A stretch of DNA of 5,537 bases from Synergistaceae bacterium UBA5560 (GCA_002425685.1 DIMS01000002.1:4854-10390); one strand, 5' to 3'. Shown: positions 1 through 5,275, counted from the first letter of the stretch. The notes: generated from the letters alone by a model not told the origin. Numbers and translations: made by a program.

Positions 1-402
1 CTGGGGCTGCTCGTGGGCAGGCTTGTCTTCGCCGTCCCCCTGGAGGGAAGCCTTCCGCTGCTCTATGCCCTGTCGCTTCCCTTCATCGTGGCGAGCCTGG
101 CCTGGGGCGTCTTCATCTCCACCGTTTCGAGAACTCAGATGCAGGCCATGCAGCTTTCCTTTTTCGTCATGCTTCCGAGCATCCTTCTCTCGGGGTTCAT
201 GTTCCCCCGGGAGGCCATGCCCGCCTTCTTCTTCCAGATCAGCCGCGTCCTTCCCCTCACCTATTTTCTCCAGATCGCCCGGGGGATCCTGCTGAAGGGA
301 GTGGGCATCGAGCACCTGCGGGGACAGGTGCTCTCCCTGACGGTACTCATCGCCCTCTTCACCATCGGAAGCCTGCTCAAGTTCAAGAAGACGCTGGAGT
401 AG
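1..402 (+). CDS. ABC-2 type exporter permease, C-terminal part (5' truncated by window edge)
   Basis: The frame is open from the first base and ends at the TAG at 400-402, so this is the last 133 residues of a longer gene; the GTG at 13 is an internal valine, not a start. The protein is a membrane subunit of an ATP-binding cassette exporter that moves an unknown substrate across the inner membrane. Visible are hydrophobic segments at about residues 1-13, 18-38, 46-67 and 108-124. The stretch LSGFMFPREAMPAF followed by ISRVLPLTYFLQIARGILLKG is typical of the YhhJ/YbhR/YbhS branch of ABC-2 permeases, where a loop with FP and MP precedes the last conserved PLTYF...RGI motif. The end KFKKTLE is a usual short cytoplasmic tail. 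The ATPase and any membrane fusion partner would lie upstream, outside the window. The substrate cannot be inferred. Confidence 0.88.
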   Translation: MGLLVGRLVFAVPLEGSLPLLYALSLPFIVASLAWGVFISTVSRTQMQAMQLSFFVMLPSILLSGFMFPREAMPAFFFQISRVLPLTYFLQIARGILLKGVGIEHLRGQVLSLTVLIALFTIGSLLKFKKTLE

Positions 403-593
403 CGGTTTTCGCAGAGCAGGTCCGACCGCCGGGGGCGTCTCTCCGTGGAGATGCGCCGCGCCGCCGGAAATGCCGGAGCGTGAGCCCCCCTCTTTCGCCT
501 CCTCCGGTTTGATCGTACAATGCCCTCGTATGCTGTGGACATCCGCCCGGGCGAAGGGGCGAAGGAATCCGCAGCCGGGGAGGGACGCGATCC

Positions 594-2201
594 GTGCGGG
601 CAAAACCCAGACTGGTCACCATCACCGCCACGGCGGTGTTCATAGTGCTTCTGGTCCTTCTGCTCCCGGTGTTCCTTCTGGGCATCCTGCACGTGGACCT
701 CGTGGGCATCGCTCGCACCCTCCACTCCTTCTTTCTCCGCTGGCAGGGACTTCTTCCCCATGTCCTGACCCTCTATGCCGTGCTCATCGGCGTCATCGTT
801 CTTCTGGAGAACCGCAACCCCGACAGGACCCTCGCGTGGATTCTCGTGCTGGTACTCCTTCCCGTGGTCGGAGTCCTTCTGTACCTGTTCCTCGGCCCGA
901 GAATCGGCAAGGGCAAGATCCACGAGGAATACGCCCGTCAACACCCGAGCAGGTGGAAAGCCGCCATGGAAAAAAGGGCGACGGAGCAGCTCCGCTTCCT
1001 GAGGAGCCGGACCCGGCTGAAGGAAAAGCTCGAACCGCTTCCGTGGAAAACCATGACGCTCCTGCTCAACATCTCGAAGAGCCCCGTCGCCACCCGCAAC
1101 CACGTGACGGTGCTCACCAACGGGAACGCCACCTTCCAGGCCCTGTTCCGGGACATCGCCGCGGCAAAGCGGACGGTACACCTGGAATACTTCGCCATCA
1201 GCAACGACAGTATCGGAAGAAAGCTCAAGGAGTTGCTCGAAAGGAAAGCCCGGGAGGGCGTGATCGTGCGGCTTCTCTACGACGCCGTCGGAAGCTGGAA
1301 GCTCGGTCCCCAGTACGTGCAGGACCTTCGGGACGCGGGCGTGGCGGTGTATCCCTTCCTTCCCGTGTCGTTCCCCGTGCTGCGCCGGCGGTTCAACTAC
1401 AGAAACCACCGGAAGATCGCCGTTCTCGACGGCCGGGTGGGCTTCGTCGGAGGGCTCAACATCGGCGACACCTACCTGGGCAAGAACCGCCTCCTCGGCT
1501 TCTGGCGGGACACCCATCTGCGCATCGAGGGCGAGGGAGTGGCACAGCTCCAGACGGTCTTCGCCTCGGACTGGCTCTTCTGCCACAAAGCGACCATCCC
1601 CGAGGAGGAACTCCACCCCGAGAGCGCTTCCTCCACCGCTCCAACCACCCTTCCCCGGACATTCCTGCAGATCGTGTCCAGCGGTCCCGACACGGACTGG
1701 TCCGCCATCTTCCAGGGATACTTTTCCCTCATCACCTCCGCCAGAAAGCGCCTGTGGATCACCACCCCCTACTTCGTTCCCGACGGAAGCATCCTCATGG
1801 CCCTGAAGACCGCCGCCCTCAACGGCGTGGACGTGCGCCTGCTGCTGCCGTCAAAGCCGGACCACTTCATCGTCTACTGGGCAACCCGCTCCAACCTGGA
1901 CGAGCTGCTCGCCTCGGGAGTGCGGGTGTTCTGCTACGCCGGAGGATTTGTCCACGCCAAGATCGTCCTCGCCGACGGTGTCGCCTCGGTGGGCACGGCC
2001 AACATGGACATCCGCAGCCTGGAGATCAATTTCGAGGTGCAGTCCTTCATTTATGACAGGACCATCACGGCCCGCCTGGAAAAGGACTTCCTGAACGACC
2101 TGGGGCAGTCAAAGGAACTCGATCTGCACCGACGGCGCCACCGCCCGCTGCATGAGCGCTTCCTCGAATCGGCGGGGCGCCTTTTCTCCTCCCAGCTCTG
2201 A
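594..2201 (+). CDS. cls: Cardiolipin synthase, phospholipase D superfamily
   Basis: This integral inner-membrane enzyme makes cardiolipin, in the bacterial Cls family by condensing two phosphatidylglycerols with release of glycerol. The 535-residue product has two complete HKD motifs. The first is NHRKIAVLDG with H272, K274, D279 and downstream GGLN at 286-289. The second is VHAKIVLADG with H454, K456, D461 and downstream GTAN at 467-470. Paired HKD motifs form one active site through a phosphohistidine intermediate. The N-terminus has hydrophobic segments at about 8-33, 57-71 and 79-101; the last two match the usual PLDc_N membrane hairpin, and the first is an extra one that makes the protein longer than the common 480-510 residues. 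A second-domain hallmark TPYFVPD is at 391-397. The GTG start is chosen because GGGGAGGGA at 577-585 sits 8 bases upstream and residue 1 directly precedes the first membrane segment. It lies 191 bases after the permease gene and need not be co-transcribed. Which Cls subtype it is cannot be settled here. Confidence 0.93.
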   Translation: MRAKPRLVTITATAVFIVLLVLLLPVFLLGILHVDLVGIARTLHSFFLRWQGLLPHVLTLYAVLIGVIVLLENRNPDRTLAWILVLVLLPVVGVLLYLFLGPRIGKGKIHEEYARQHPSRWKAAMEKRATEQLRFLRSRTRLKEKLEPLPWKTMTLLLNISKSPVATRNHVTVLTNGNATFQALFRDIAAAKRTVHLEYFAISNDSIGRKLKELLERKAREGVIVRLLYDAVGSWKLGPQYVQDLRDAGVAVYPFLPVSFPVLRRRFNYRNHRKIAVLDGRVGFVGGLNIGDTYLGKNRLLGFWRDTHLRIEGEGVAQLQTVFASDWLFCHKATIPEEELHPESASSTAPTTLPRTFLQIVSSGPDTDWSAIFQGYFSLITSARKRLWITTPYFVPDGSILMALKTAALNGVDVRLLLPSKPDHFIVYWATRSNLDELLASGVRVFCYAGGFVHAKIVLADGVASVGTANMDIRSLEINFEVQSFIYDRTITARLEKDFLNDLGQSKELDLHRRRHRPLHERFLESAGRLFSSQL

Positions 2202-2545
2202 CGCGGTACCCCGGCTCCCGGCCCCACCGCACGCTCGTTCCCGAGGGGAAAGCCTGCCTTTGCGACCTCACCCCAGAGCTTGCCCCACACACCCGTTTTC
2301 GAGAGAGGAAGTGCCCTCGCCCATTCGCGTCCCCTATCCCTATTCTCCGGTCCCGTGGGACGCGACACGACCCCTCCGCATCTTTTCGGCCGGCCTTTGG
2401 TTTTCTCGTGCAGATCCTGTCGAATTTTCACGGCGAAGCGTGCGCGAATGCACCGAACCCCCAAAAGAGAAACGTCTCCCGGCGCAAAAAAACAGCCCGA
2501 GAAACACAGCATTTGCAAGTGCTGAAACTCTTTTTCTCCATCCGT

Positions 2546-2620
2546 GGGGTAGGGCATGGTGTGCACCAGGGGTAGGGCATGATGTGCACCAGGGGGTAGG
2601 GCATGGTGTGCACCAGGGGG
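2546..2620. repeat. Three tandem 23-base direct repeats plus partial fourth
   Basis: The unit GGGGTAGGGCATGGTGTGC followed by ACCA occurs at 2546-2568, 2569-2591 and 2593-2615. Copy 2 differs by one base (GATGTG for GGTGTG), and one extra G separates copies 2 and 3. A further GGGG at 2616 starts an incomplete fourth unit. Each copy holds a short inverted repeat TGGTG-TG-CACCA and two G-runs. The near identity of the copies suggests recent expansion or selection as protein binding sites. They resemble iterons in size and spacing, but no replication gene or AT-rich stretch is beside them. The 23 then 24 base spacing breaks any reading frame, so this is not a coding repeat. Confidence 0.9.
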
Positions 2621-2640
2621 TGTATCGCGTTGGTTTCGTG

Positions 2641-2730
2641 CGATTCACCCCCATTCACGTGGGGAAGAAGCCCTCAATCCAGTACAGAAGGCAACGGCTC
2701 GCGATTCACTTCCGCTTGCGTTGGGCAGGG
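2641..2730 (-). CRISPR. Candidate relic of a type I-E CRISPR array (two repeats, one 32-base spacer)
   Basis: Copy 1 (2641-2669) begins CGATTCACCCCCATTCACGT and ends GGGGAAGAA. It matches the general layout of type I-E repeats read on the reverse strand: CGGTTCA, a CCCCA/TGGGG stem and a terminal GGGGAA. Copy 2 (2702-2730) begins CGATTCAC and keeps CGT and GGG but has lost the stem; the copies agree at 19 of 29 positions. The starts are exactly 61 bases apart, giving a 29-base repeat and a 32-base spacer (2670-2701), the usual type I-E geometry. By the usual type I-E orientation the array would be transcribed leftward, on the minus strand, with any leader to the right. No cas gene is in the window and no third copy fits the period on either side. 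I read it as a degenerate remnant or solo mini-array; chance resemblance cannot be excluded with only two copies. Confidence 0.4.
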
Positions 2731-2740
2731 GTCAACAAAA

Positions 2741-2811
2741 GAAAAAAGCTCTCTTCGCTTGGCCGGGCCGGCATCGAGTTCACCGGGGGTCCAAGCGTTG
2801 AGAGCTTCCTT
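2741..2811 (-). ncRNA. Putative small hairpin RNA, leftward member of a divergent pair
   Basis: On the minus strand a start near 2811, about 7-8 bases after a perfect TATAAT, would give an RNA of about 70 bases. It is almost entirely one hairpin. AAGCTCTC (2746-2753) pairs with GAGAGCTT (2800-2807), a symmetric TT/TT internal loop follows, and CGCTTGG (2756-2762) pairs with CCAAGCG (2791-2797). A CCGG/CCGG helix (2768-2771 with 2783-2786) can form inside. Read leftward, the stem ends directly in CTTTTTTCTTTTG, an excellent intrinsic terminator tail. The 3' arm shares CCAAGCGA, then GCT and a T-run, with the rightward hairpin. There is no room for a peptide. It may be a regulatory RNA, or simply a promoter with an immediate terminator that stops transcription toward the CRISPR-like repeats. 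No known RNA family was recognised. Confidence 0.45.
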
Positions 2812-2818
2812 GGATTGC

Positions 2819-2847
2819 ATTATAAGGACCGAGGTCGATCTTGACAA
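2819..2847 (-). promoter_or_regulatory. Strong sigma70-type promoter, leftward
   Basis: On the minus strand the -35 box is TTGTCA (complement of 2842-2847, 5 of 6 consensus bases). The -10 box is TATAAT (complement of 2819-2824, 6 of 6), with a spacer of exactly 17 bases. The predicted start at about 2811 falls four bases before the hairpin stem. No protein gene follows on this strand until far beyond the window's left half, where the cardiolipin synthase gene runs in the opposite direction. Confidence 0.6.
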
Positions 2848-2859
2848 CATCAACCTCGG
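2829..2859. promoter_or_regulatory. Palindromic operator candidate centred on overlapping divergent -35 boxes
   Basis: CCGAGGT (2829-2835) and ACCTCGG (2853-2859) are perfect inverted 7-mers. Inside them GAT (2837-2839) and ATC (2849-2851) also pair across the dyad, leaving a 9-base centre, CTTGACAAC, with its midpoint at 2844. That midpoint lies within the overlap of the two -35 hexamers, so one dimeric regulator bound here could block or activate both promoters at once. The symmetry may instead be the surviving core of a larger inverted duplication covering both arms. Confidence 0.5.
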
Positions 2860-2869
2860 CGACTACGTT
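2841..2869 (+). promoter_or_regulatory. Sigma70-type promoter, rightward
   Basis: A perfect TTGACA at 2841-2846 is followed after exactly 17 bases by TACGTT (2864-2869), which keeps the key T, A and final T of TATAAT but matches only 3 of 6. TACTAT at 2870-2875 is a better -10 by sequence but the spacer would be 23 bases. In both arms the -10 hexamer sits four bases after CCTCGG, the same place relative to the dyad as the leftward TATAAT, so the arms look homologous. The predicted start is near 2876. Confidence 0.5.
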
Positions 2870-2875
2870 TACTAT

Positions 2876-2957
2876 ATTGAAGAGCGTTGCTTGTGGGGTC
2901 CCGTTCGCTGGCGGCACCAGATGCCCAGCCAACCGTCCCCAAGCGAGGCTCTTTTTC
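2876..2957 (+). ncRNA. Putative small hairpin RNA, rightward member of a divergent pair
   Basis: Starting near 2876, an RNA of about 80 bases folds into one long interrupted hairpin. The pairs are AGAGC (2881-2885) with GCTCT (2948-2952); GCTTG (2889-2893) with CAAGC (2940-2944); GGG (2895-2897) with CCC (2937-2939); GTT (2903-2905) with AAC (2931-2933); GCTGG (2907-2911) with CCAGC (2925-2929); and GCA (2914-2916) with TGC (2922-2924). That is about 24 base pairs, closed by CCAGA. The outer stem runs straight into TTTTTC (2952-2957), so the 3' end looks like an intrinsic terminator. Internal loops recur on both sides, more like a structured RNA than a plain terminator. The outer arms share GCTTG and CCAAGCGA with the leftward hairpin. 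Function is unknown; integron attC motifs were looked for and not found. Confidence 0.45.
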
Positions 2958-2969
2958 GTATTTATGTAC

Positions 2970-3019
2970 AAAAGCCTTCTCCCCGGTCCGGGCAAGTTCG
3001 CCGCCCGGACCGGGGAGAA
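2970..3019 (-). terminator. Intrinsic terminator of the 217-residue secreted protein gene
   Basis: TTCTCCCCGGTCCGGGC (2977-2993) and its perfect complement (3003-3019) form a 17-bp stem with a 9-base loop. On the minus strand the stem starts 17 bases after the stop codon and is followed by GGCTTTTG, a short T-run. On the plus strand no T-run follows, so termination is expected mainly leftward. It also separates this gene from the rightward hairpin RNA unit, which ends 20 bases away. Confidence 0.85.
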
Positions 3020-3036
3020 ACATGCTCCGTCGCCTT

Positions 3037-3690
3037 TTATTCCGCCTGGAGGGCAAGCTCCCCGAAGGTGACGCTCGCCTTGAGGTACTGGGGGAGCGAT
3101 CCCGCGTAGAGCGCGGCGGTCTTGACGGTGGAGATGGAGACGAGGCGCGACGAGTCGCCTTTGTCCGCCCGGAGGATGAGTGTGTCGTTCAGGTAGCCCG
3201 CGACCTCGCCGGTGTTCACGTTGTAGTCCATGCGCAGGGTGAAGGGAATCTGCGGGTAGGTGATGGTCTTTTTCTTCAGATAATCCACCTCGTCCCGGTT
3301 GGCGATGCCGATCTGCACGCTCCCGTTGTCCTTGCCGGTGGAGGCTTCCTGACGAATGGCGAAGAGCAGGTCGATCTCTCCGTTGCCCAGGGCGATTCCC
3401 GCGATGCCTCTTTCCTGAACGGAGGTCACTTCGGTGGAAATGGTGAAGCTGTTCCGGAAGTTGGCGTTCTTGGGAAGGGAAAAGTACTCGAACCAGTTGA
3501 AGTCCGCCCGTTTCACGAGAATGGTCATACTGCCGGAGCCGGATGTGACCAGGGCATCACCGTGGTCCTCCGCGTCCTGATCATCCAGGGGAAAGTAGAT
3601 GTCAAGGGCCTGTCTCGCCTCGGAGGGAACGAGGGGCAGTAGTCCCACGAAAAGGGCGCAGAGAAGACAGATCATGACTCCACGTCTCAT
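3037..3690 (-). CDS. Secreted protein of unknown function, possible beta-sandwich
   Basis: The 217-residue product starts at ATG 3690 with AAGGAGG (complement of 3701-3707) ten bases upstream. Residues 1-25 are a clear signal peptide: MRRG, a hydrophobic core ICLLCALFVGLLPLV, and a likely signal peptidase I site after SEA at 23-25. The mature part of about 190 residues has no further membrane segment and no cysteine, and is rich in short alternating hydrophobic stretches typical of beta strands. The pattern FTISTEVTS...GIAGIALGNGEIDLLFAI...QIGIAN...FTLRMDYNVNTGEVAGYLNDTLIL recalls concanavalin-A/LamG-like beta sandwiches, where a measured strand is followed by a 'Y-L-N-D' strand; this is a fold guess only. 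It lies 122 bases after the FxLYD-like gene on the same strand, and no AT-rich promoter is seen between them, so co-transcription is likely. I do not recognise a named family. Confidence 0.82.
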   Translation of the reverse strand: MRRGVMICLLCALFVGLLPLVPSEARQALDIYFPLDDQDAEDHGDALVTSGSGSMTILVKRADFNWFEYFSLPKNANFRNSFTISTEVTSVQERGIAGIALGNGEIDLLFAIRQEASTGKDNGSVQIGIANRDEVDYLKKKTITYPQIPFTLRMDYNVNTGEVAGYLNDTLILRADKGDSSRLVSISTVKTAALYAGSLPQYLKASVTFGELALQAE

Positions 3691-3779
3691 TGGTTTCGAA
3701 CCTCCTTCACTCGTGTCGTCCGTCGCGGCGCTCCCCGCGGGGCACCTTGCTCCCGGGGACGGAAGACGCTGCCTGCAGG

Positions 3780-3809
3780 GTCCCGCCGTGGCTCCGCCGG
3801 AGGCGGGAC
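3780..3809 (-). other. Intercistronic hairpin between the two secreted-protein genes
   Basis: GTCCCGCC (3780-3787) pairs perfectly with GGCGGGAC (3802-3809) across a 14-base loop, beginning four bases after the stop codon of the upstream gene. No T-run follows on the minus strand, so it is not a standard intrinsic terminator. It could protect the 3' end of the first cistron or cause partial termination within the operon. Confidence 0.5.
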
Positions 3810-3812
3810 GGA

Positions 3813-4163
3813 TCAGTTGGCCGTGAGAAACTCGATTTTATAGGAGTAGTTCTTGAGAACGTTCGTGAAATCGATCTGGAACGACCTGGTGCTGTTGCCC
3901 TCGAACCTGTCCAGACAGAACATGAAGGTGTCCACGGTCTTGCCGTTCACGTCGAAGAGATGGAGGTTGAAGCAGGCGTGCTGATAATACTCTCCCGTGG
4001 TGCTGGTGATGTTTCCGGAGCAGCGGAAGATATTGCCCGTCAGGGGCACGATGGTCACGTCGCCGTAGAGGAATCCGCCCCCCGCATCCTCCTGCGCGAA
4101 GGCGCCTCCCGCCAGCAAGAGCAGCAACACCGATACGAGCAATGTTCCCCATGATTTTCTCAC
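3813..4163 (-). CDS. Small secreted protein, FxLYD-like beta domain
   Basis: The 116-residue product is read from GTG 4163, not the in-frame ATG at 4178. GGAGGT (complement of 4170-4175) ends six bases before the GTG and would otherwise lie inside codons 2-3, and no such site precedes the ATG. With this start the signal peptide is ideal: MRKSWG, the core TLLVSVLLLLLAGG, and cleavage after AFA at 21-23. The mature domain of about 93 residues carries the pattern GNIFRCSGNI...YQHACFNLHLFDVNGKTVDTFMF...FEGNSTRSFQIDF. This resembles FxLYD-type domains, in which a strand with F-x-L-x-x-D and 'G-K' is followed by a 'pg-s-F' strand; here FNLHLFD is at 65-71. Three cysteines (48, 64, 83) are unusual for this fold and could form one disulfide after export. 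It is the first gene of a likely two-gene operon. Role unknown; envelope or extracellular. Confidence 0.8.
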   Translation of the reverse strand: MRKSWGTLLVSVLLLLLAGGAFAQEDAGGGFLYGDVTIVPLTGNIFRCSGNITSTTGEYYQHACFNLHLFDVNGKTVDTFMFCLDRFEGNSTRSFQIDFTNVLKNYSYKIEFLTAN

Positions 4164-4250
4164 AGTCGCCACCTCCATGTTCGCTGTTCGTCTGTCGTTT
4201 TCCCTTGAGACATCATTCCGCGGTACAGCTCTAAATCACCCAAGGGTTTC

Positions 4251-4279
4251 ATTCTACTCTTTCTCTCGTTGGCTTAAAA
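4251..4279 (-). promoter_or_regulatory. Possible promoter of the secreted-protein operon
   Basis: On the minus strand TAGAAT (complement of 4251-4256, 5 of 6) could be a -10 box. A poor TTTTAA -35 lies 17 bases upstream (complement of 4274-4279), overlapping the T-run of the preceding terminator. The leader would be about 80 bases and contains a 6-bp dyad, CCCTTG (4202-4207) with CAAGGG (4241-4246). The weak -35 makes this tentative. Confidence 0.3.
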
Positions 4280-4297
4280 GAGCCCAGGGTCCCGGGC
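4276..4297 (-). terminator. Second terminator hairpin after the diguanylate cyclase gene
   Basis: GCCC (4282-4285) pairs with GGGC (4294-4297), with GG/CC pairs possible inside. On the minus strand the stem is followed by TCTTTTAAG. It acts in tandem with the hairpin just upstream. Confidence 0.5.
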
Positions 4298-4306
4298 AAA
4301 AGCGGC

Positions 4307-4323
4307 AAAAAGCCCGTCGGGGC
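4307..4323 (-). terminator. Intrinsic terminator after the diguanylate cyclase gene
   Basis: On the minus strand GCCC-CGAC-GGGC (complement of 4312-4323) is followed directly by TTTTT (complement of 4307-4311), 44 bases after the stop codon. The stem is only 4 bp but all G-C, and the T-run is clean. Confidence 0.55.
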
Positions 4324-4367
4324 GGAGGGAACGGCGCGGCAGAACGCACAGGGCGGAGGAGGTTTCG

Positions 4368-5261
4368 TCATTCCGGGCGGCACCGTGCGCTCCGGACCAG
4401 GTTGCGCCCGCCGTTCTTCGCTTCGTAGAGCGCCGCATCGGCTCTCCGGAGAAGCGTCCGTTCGTCCTCGTCGCCACCGAAACCGGCGACGCCGATGCTT
4501 GCCGTCACGAACACCTTCTCCGACAGAAAGGCCTCGCTCTCGAACTGTCCCCGGATCCGTTCGCAGATCTCCTCCGCGGCCTCCCGAGACGTTCCGGGGA
4601 AGAGGAGCAGAAACTCCTCGCCGCCGAGGCGGGCCGTCACATCGTAGGAGCGGACCAGCCCGCGGAGGCGCTGTGCGGTTTCGCGGAGCACTTCGTCTCC
4701 GCCTCCATGGCCGTAGGTGTCGTTGATCTCCTTGAAGCGGTCCAGGTCGAGAACAGCCACGGAAAGGGGAACCTTCTCCCGTCGCGACCGGGCGCACTCC
4801 TCCTCCAGGCGCTCGAGACCGGCCCGGCGATTGAGCAGCCCCGTGAGGACATCGTGGCGAGCGTTGTAGCGGAGCATTTCCTGAAGTTCCACAATGCGCC
4901 GCCCTACGTCGAGGCGGACTTTGAGCTCCTGGGGGTCGAAGGGTTTCACCACGTAGTCGTCCGCACCAGCCTCAAGCCCCCGCACCACATGCTCCTGCTC
5001 CCCCTTCACGGTAAGAAGGATCACGTAGCGGTAGGGGTCCTTTTCGGAGCGGGAACTCCTCAGGCGGCGACAGATCTCCGGCCCCTCAAGTCCCGGCATG
5101 AGCCAATCCATCAGGGCGAGGTTCGGCCCATCCGCGGCCTCGAGAAGACGCAGCGCCTCCTCTCCGTCGGAGGTGCTCACCACAGCATACCCCCATTTCT
5201 TCGTCAGGCATTCCAGCATGGTGCGGGTGGTAGCGTCATCCTCGGCGATCAGAATCTTCAC
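4368..5261 (-). CDS. Response regulator with GGDEF diguanylate cyclase output
   Basis: The 297-residue cytoplasmic protein has an N-terminal receiver domain (about 1-122) and a C-terminal GGDEF domain (about 130-290), a two-domain version of the PleD/WspR type. Receiver residues are intact: acidic pair D8/D9, phosphoacceptor D52 in LALMDWLMPG, T84 and K106 in VKPFDP. The GGDEF domain has LDLDRFKEINDTYGH at 171-185 with metal ligand D172, and the signature as GGEEF at 213-217, a variant found in active cyclases. It should convert two GTP to cyclic di-GMP when phosphorylated. RSYD at 204-207, five residues before GGEEF, is a full RxxD inhibitory site, so product feedback is expected. The GTG at 5261 is the chosen start: AGGAGG lies five bases upstream and the receiver begins at once (KILIAEDD). 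The longer in-frame extension to 5378 overlaps the upstream gene and is basic, low-complexity sequence. It follows the HPt-bearing kinase gene by 14 bases, so that kinase is its probable phosphodonor. Confidence 0.94.
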   Translation of the reverse strand: MKILIAEDDATTRTMLECLTKKWGYAVVSTSDGEEALRLLEAADGPNLALMDWLMPGLEGPEICRRLRSSRSEKDPYRYVILLTVKGEQEHVVRGLEAGADDYVVKPFDPQELKVRLDVGRRIVELQEMLRYNARHDVLTGLLNRRAGLERLEEECARSRREKVPLSVAVLDLDRFKEINDTYGHGGGDEVLRETAQRLRGLVRSYDVTARLGGEEFLLLFPGTSREAAEEICERIRGQFESEAFLSEKVFVTASIGVAGFGGDEDERTLLRRADAALYEAKNGGRNLVRSARCRPE

Positions 5262-5275
5262 GGCTTCCTCCTTTC

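Larger units (their letters stand above)
2202..3036. other. Long non-coding intergenic region with clustered repeats and dyads
   Basis: No reading frame here has a convincing start, ribosome binding site and protein-like composition; the open frames are rich in Arg, Pro and Ser, as expected from GC-rich non-coding DNA. The first part, 2202-2545, holds only weak dyads. One is a 9-bp inverted repeat (TCGCGTCCC at 2325-2333 with GGGACGCGA at 2357-2365). Another is a CAGCA/TGCTG stem at 2507-2524 followed a few bases later by CTTTTTC, a poor terminator candidate. From 2546 on there are tandem repeats, a CRISPR-like repeat pair, a divergent twin hairpin unit and a terminator, listed separately. 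The region lies between the 3' ends of the converging cardiolipin synthase and secreted-protein genes, so it needs no promoter for either, which makes the strong promoter-like sites in it notable. Confidence 0.7.

Noticed and set aside
435..454. Hairpin GCGTCTC/GAGATGC after the ABC permease gene as a terminator
   Set aside because: Seven pairs with one G-T wobble, but no T-run follows; not enough to call.
493..521. Promoter for the cardiolipin synthase gene using TACAAT at 516-521
   Set aside because: The -10 is good but there is no acceptable -35 at 16-18 bases; TTGATC/TATGCT nearby has only a 14-base spacer.
261..1616. 451-residue open frame on the minus strand opposite the cardiolipin synthase gene
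   Set aside because: It is antisense to a gene with clear HKD motifs, has a charged low-complexity composition and no ribosome binding site; it is a GC-rich shadow frame.
470..2056. 528-residue plus-strand open frame overlapping the cardiolipin synthase
   Set aside because: Arg, Pro and His rich frame-shifted copy of the same DNA with no domain pattern.
2238..2250. TTCCC-GAG-GGGAA hairpin after the cardiolipin synthase gene as its terminator
   Set aside because: Only 5 bp and no T-run; the end of that transcript is not evident from sequence.
2546..2615. Peptide repeat LVHTMPYP on the minus strand
   Set aside because: Unit spacing is 23 then 24 bases, so the frame changes between copies; selection is not at the protein level.
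2774..2802. Possible third CRISPR-like repeat starting CGAGTTCACCGGGGGT
   Set aside because: It is 72 bases from copy 2, not 61, and it forms part of the loop and arm of the leftward hairpin.
2152..2844. 230-residue plus-strand open frame in the intergenic region
   Set aside because: It crosses the tandem repeats, the CRISPR-like pair and the leftward hairpin, lacks a ribosome binding site and has no protein-like composition.
2881..2957. Integron attC-like recombination site
   Set aside because: The hairpin contains GTT and AAC triplets but not the required GTTRRRY and RYYYAAC core sites, and no integrase is present.
2887..3642. 251-residue plus-strand open frame opposite the 217-residue secreted protein
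   Set aside because: Antisense shadow of a gene with a clear signal peptide and ribosome binding site; its GTG/TTG-type start region is the hairpin RNA unit.
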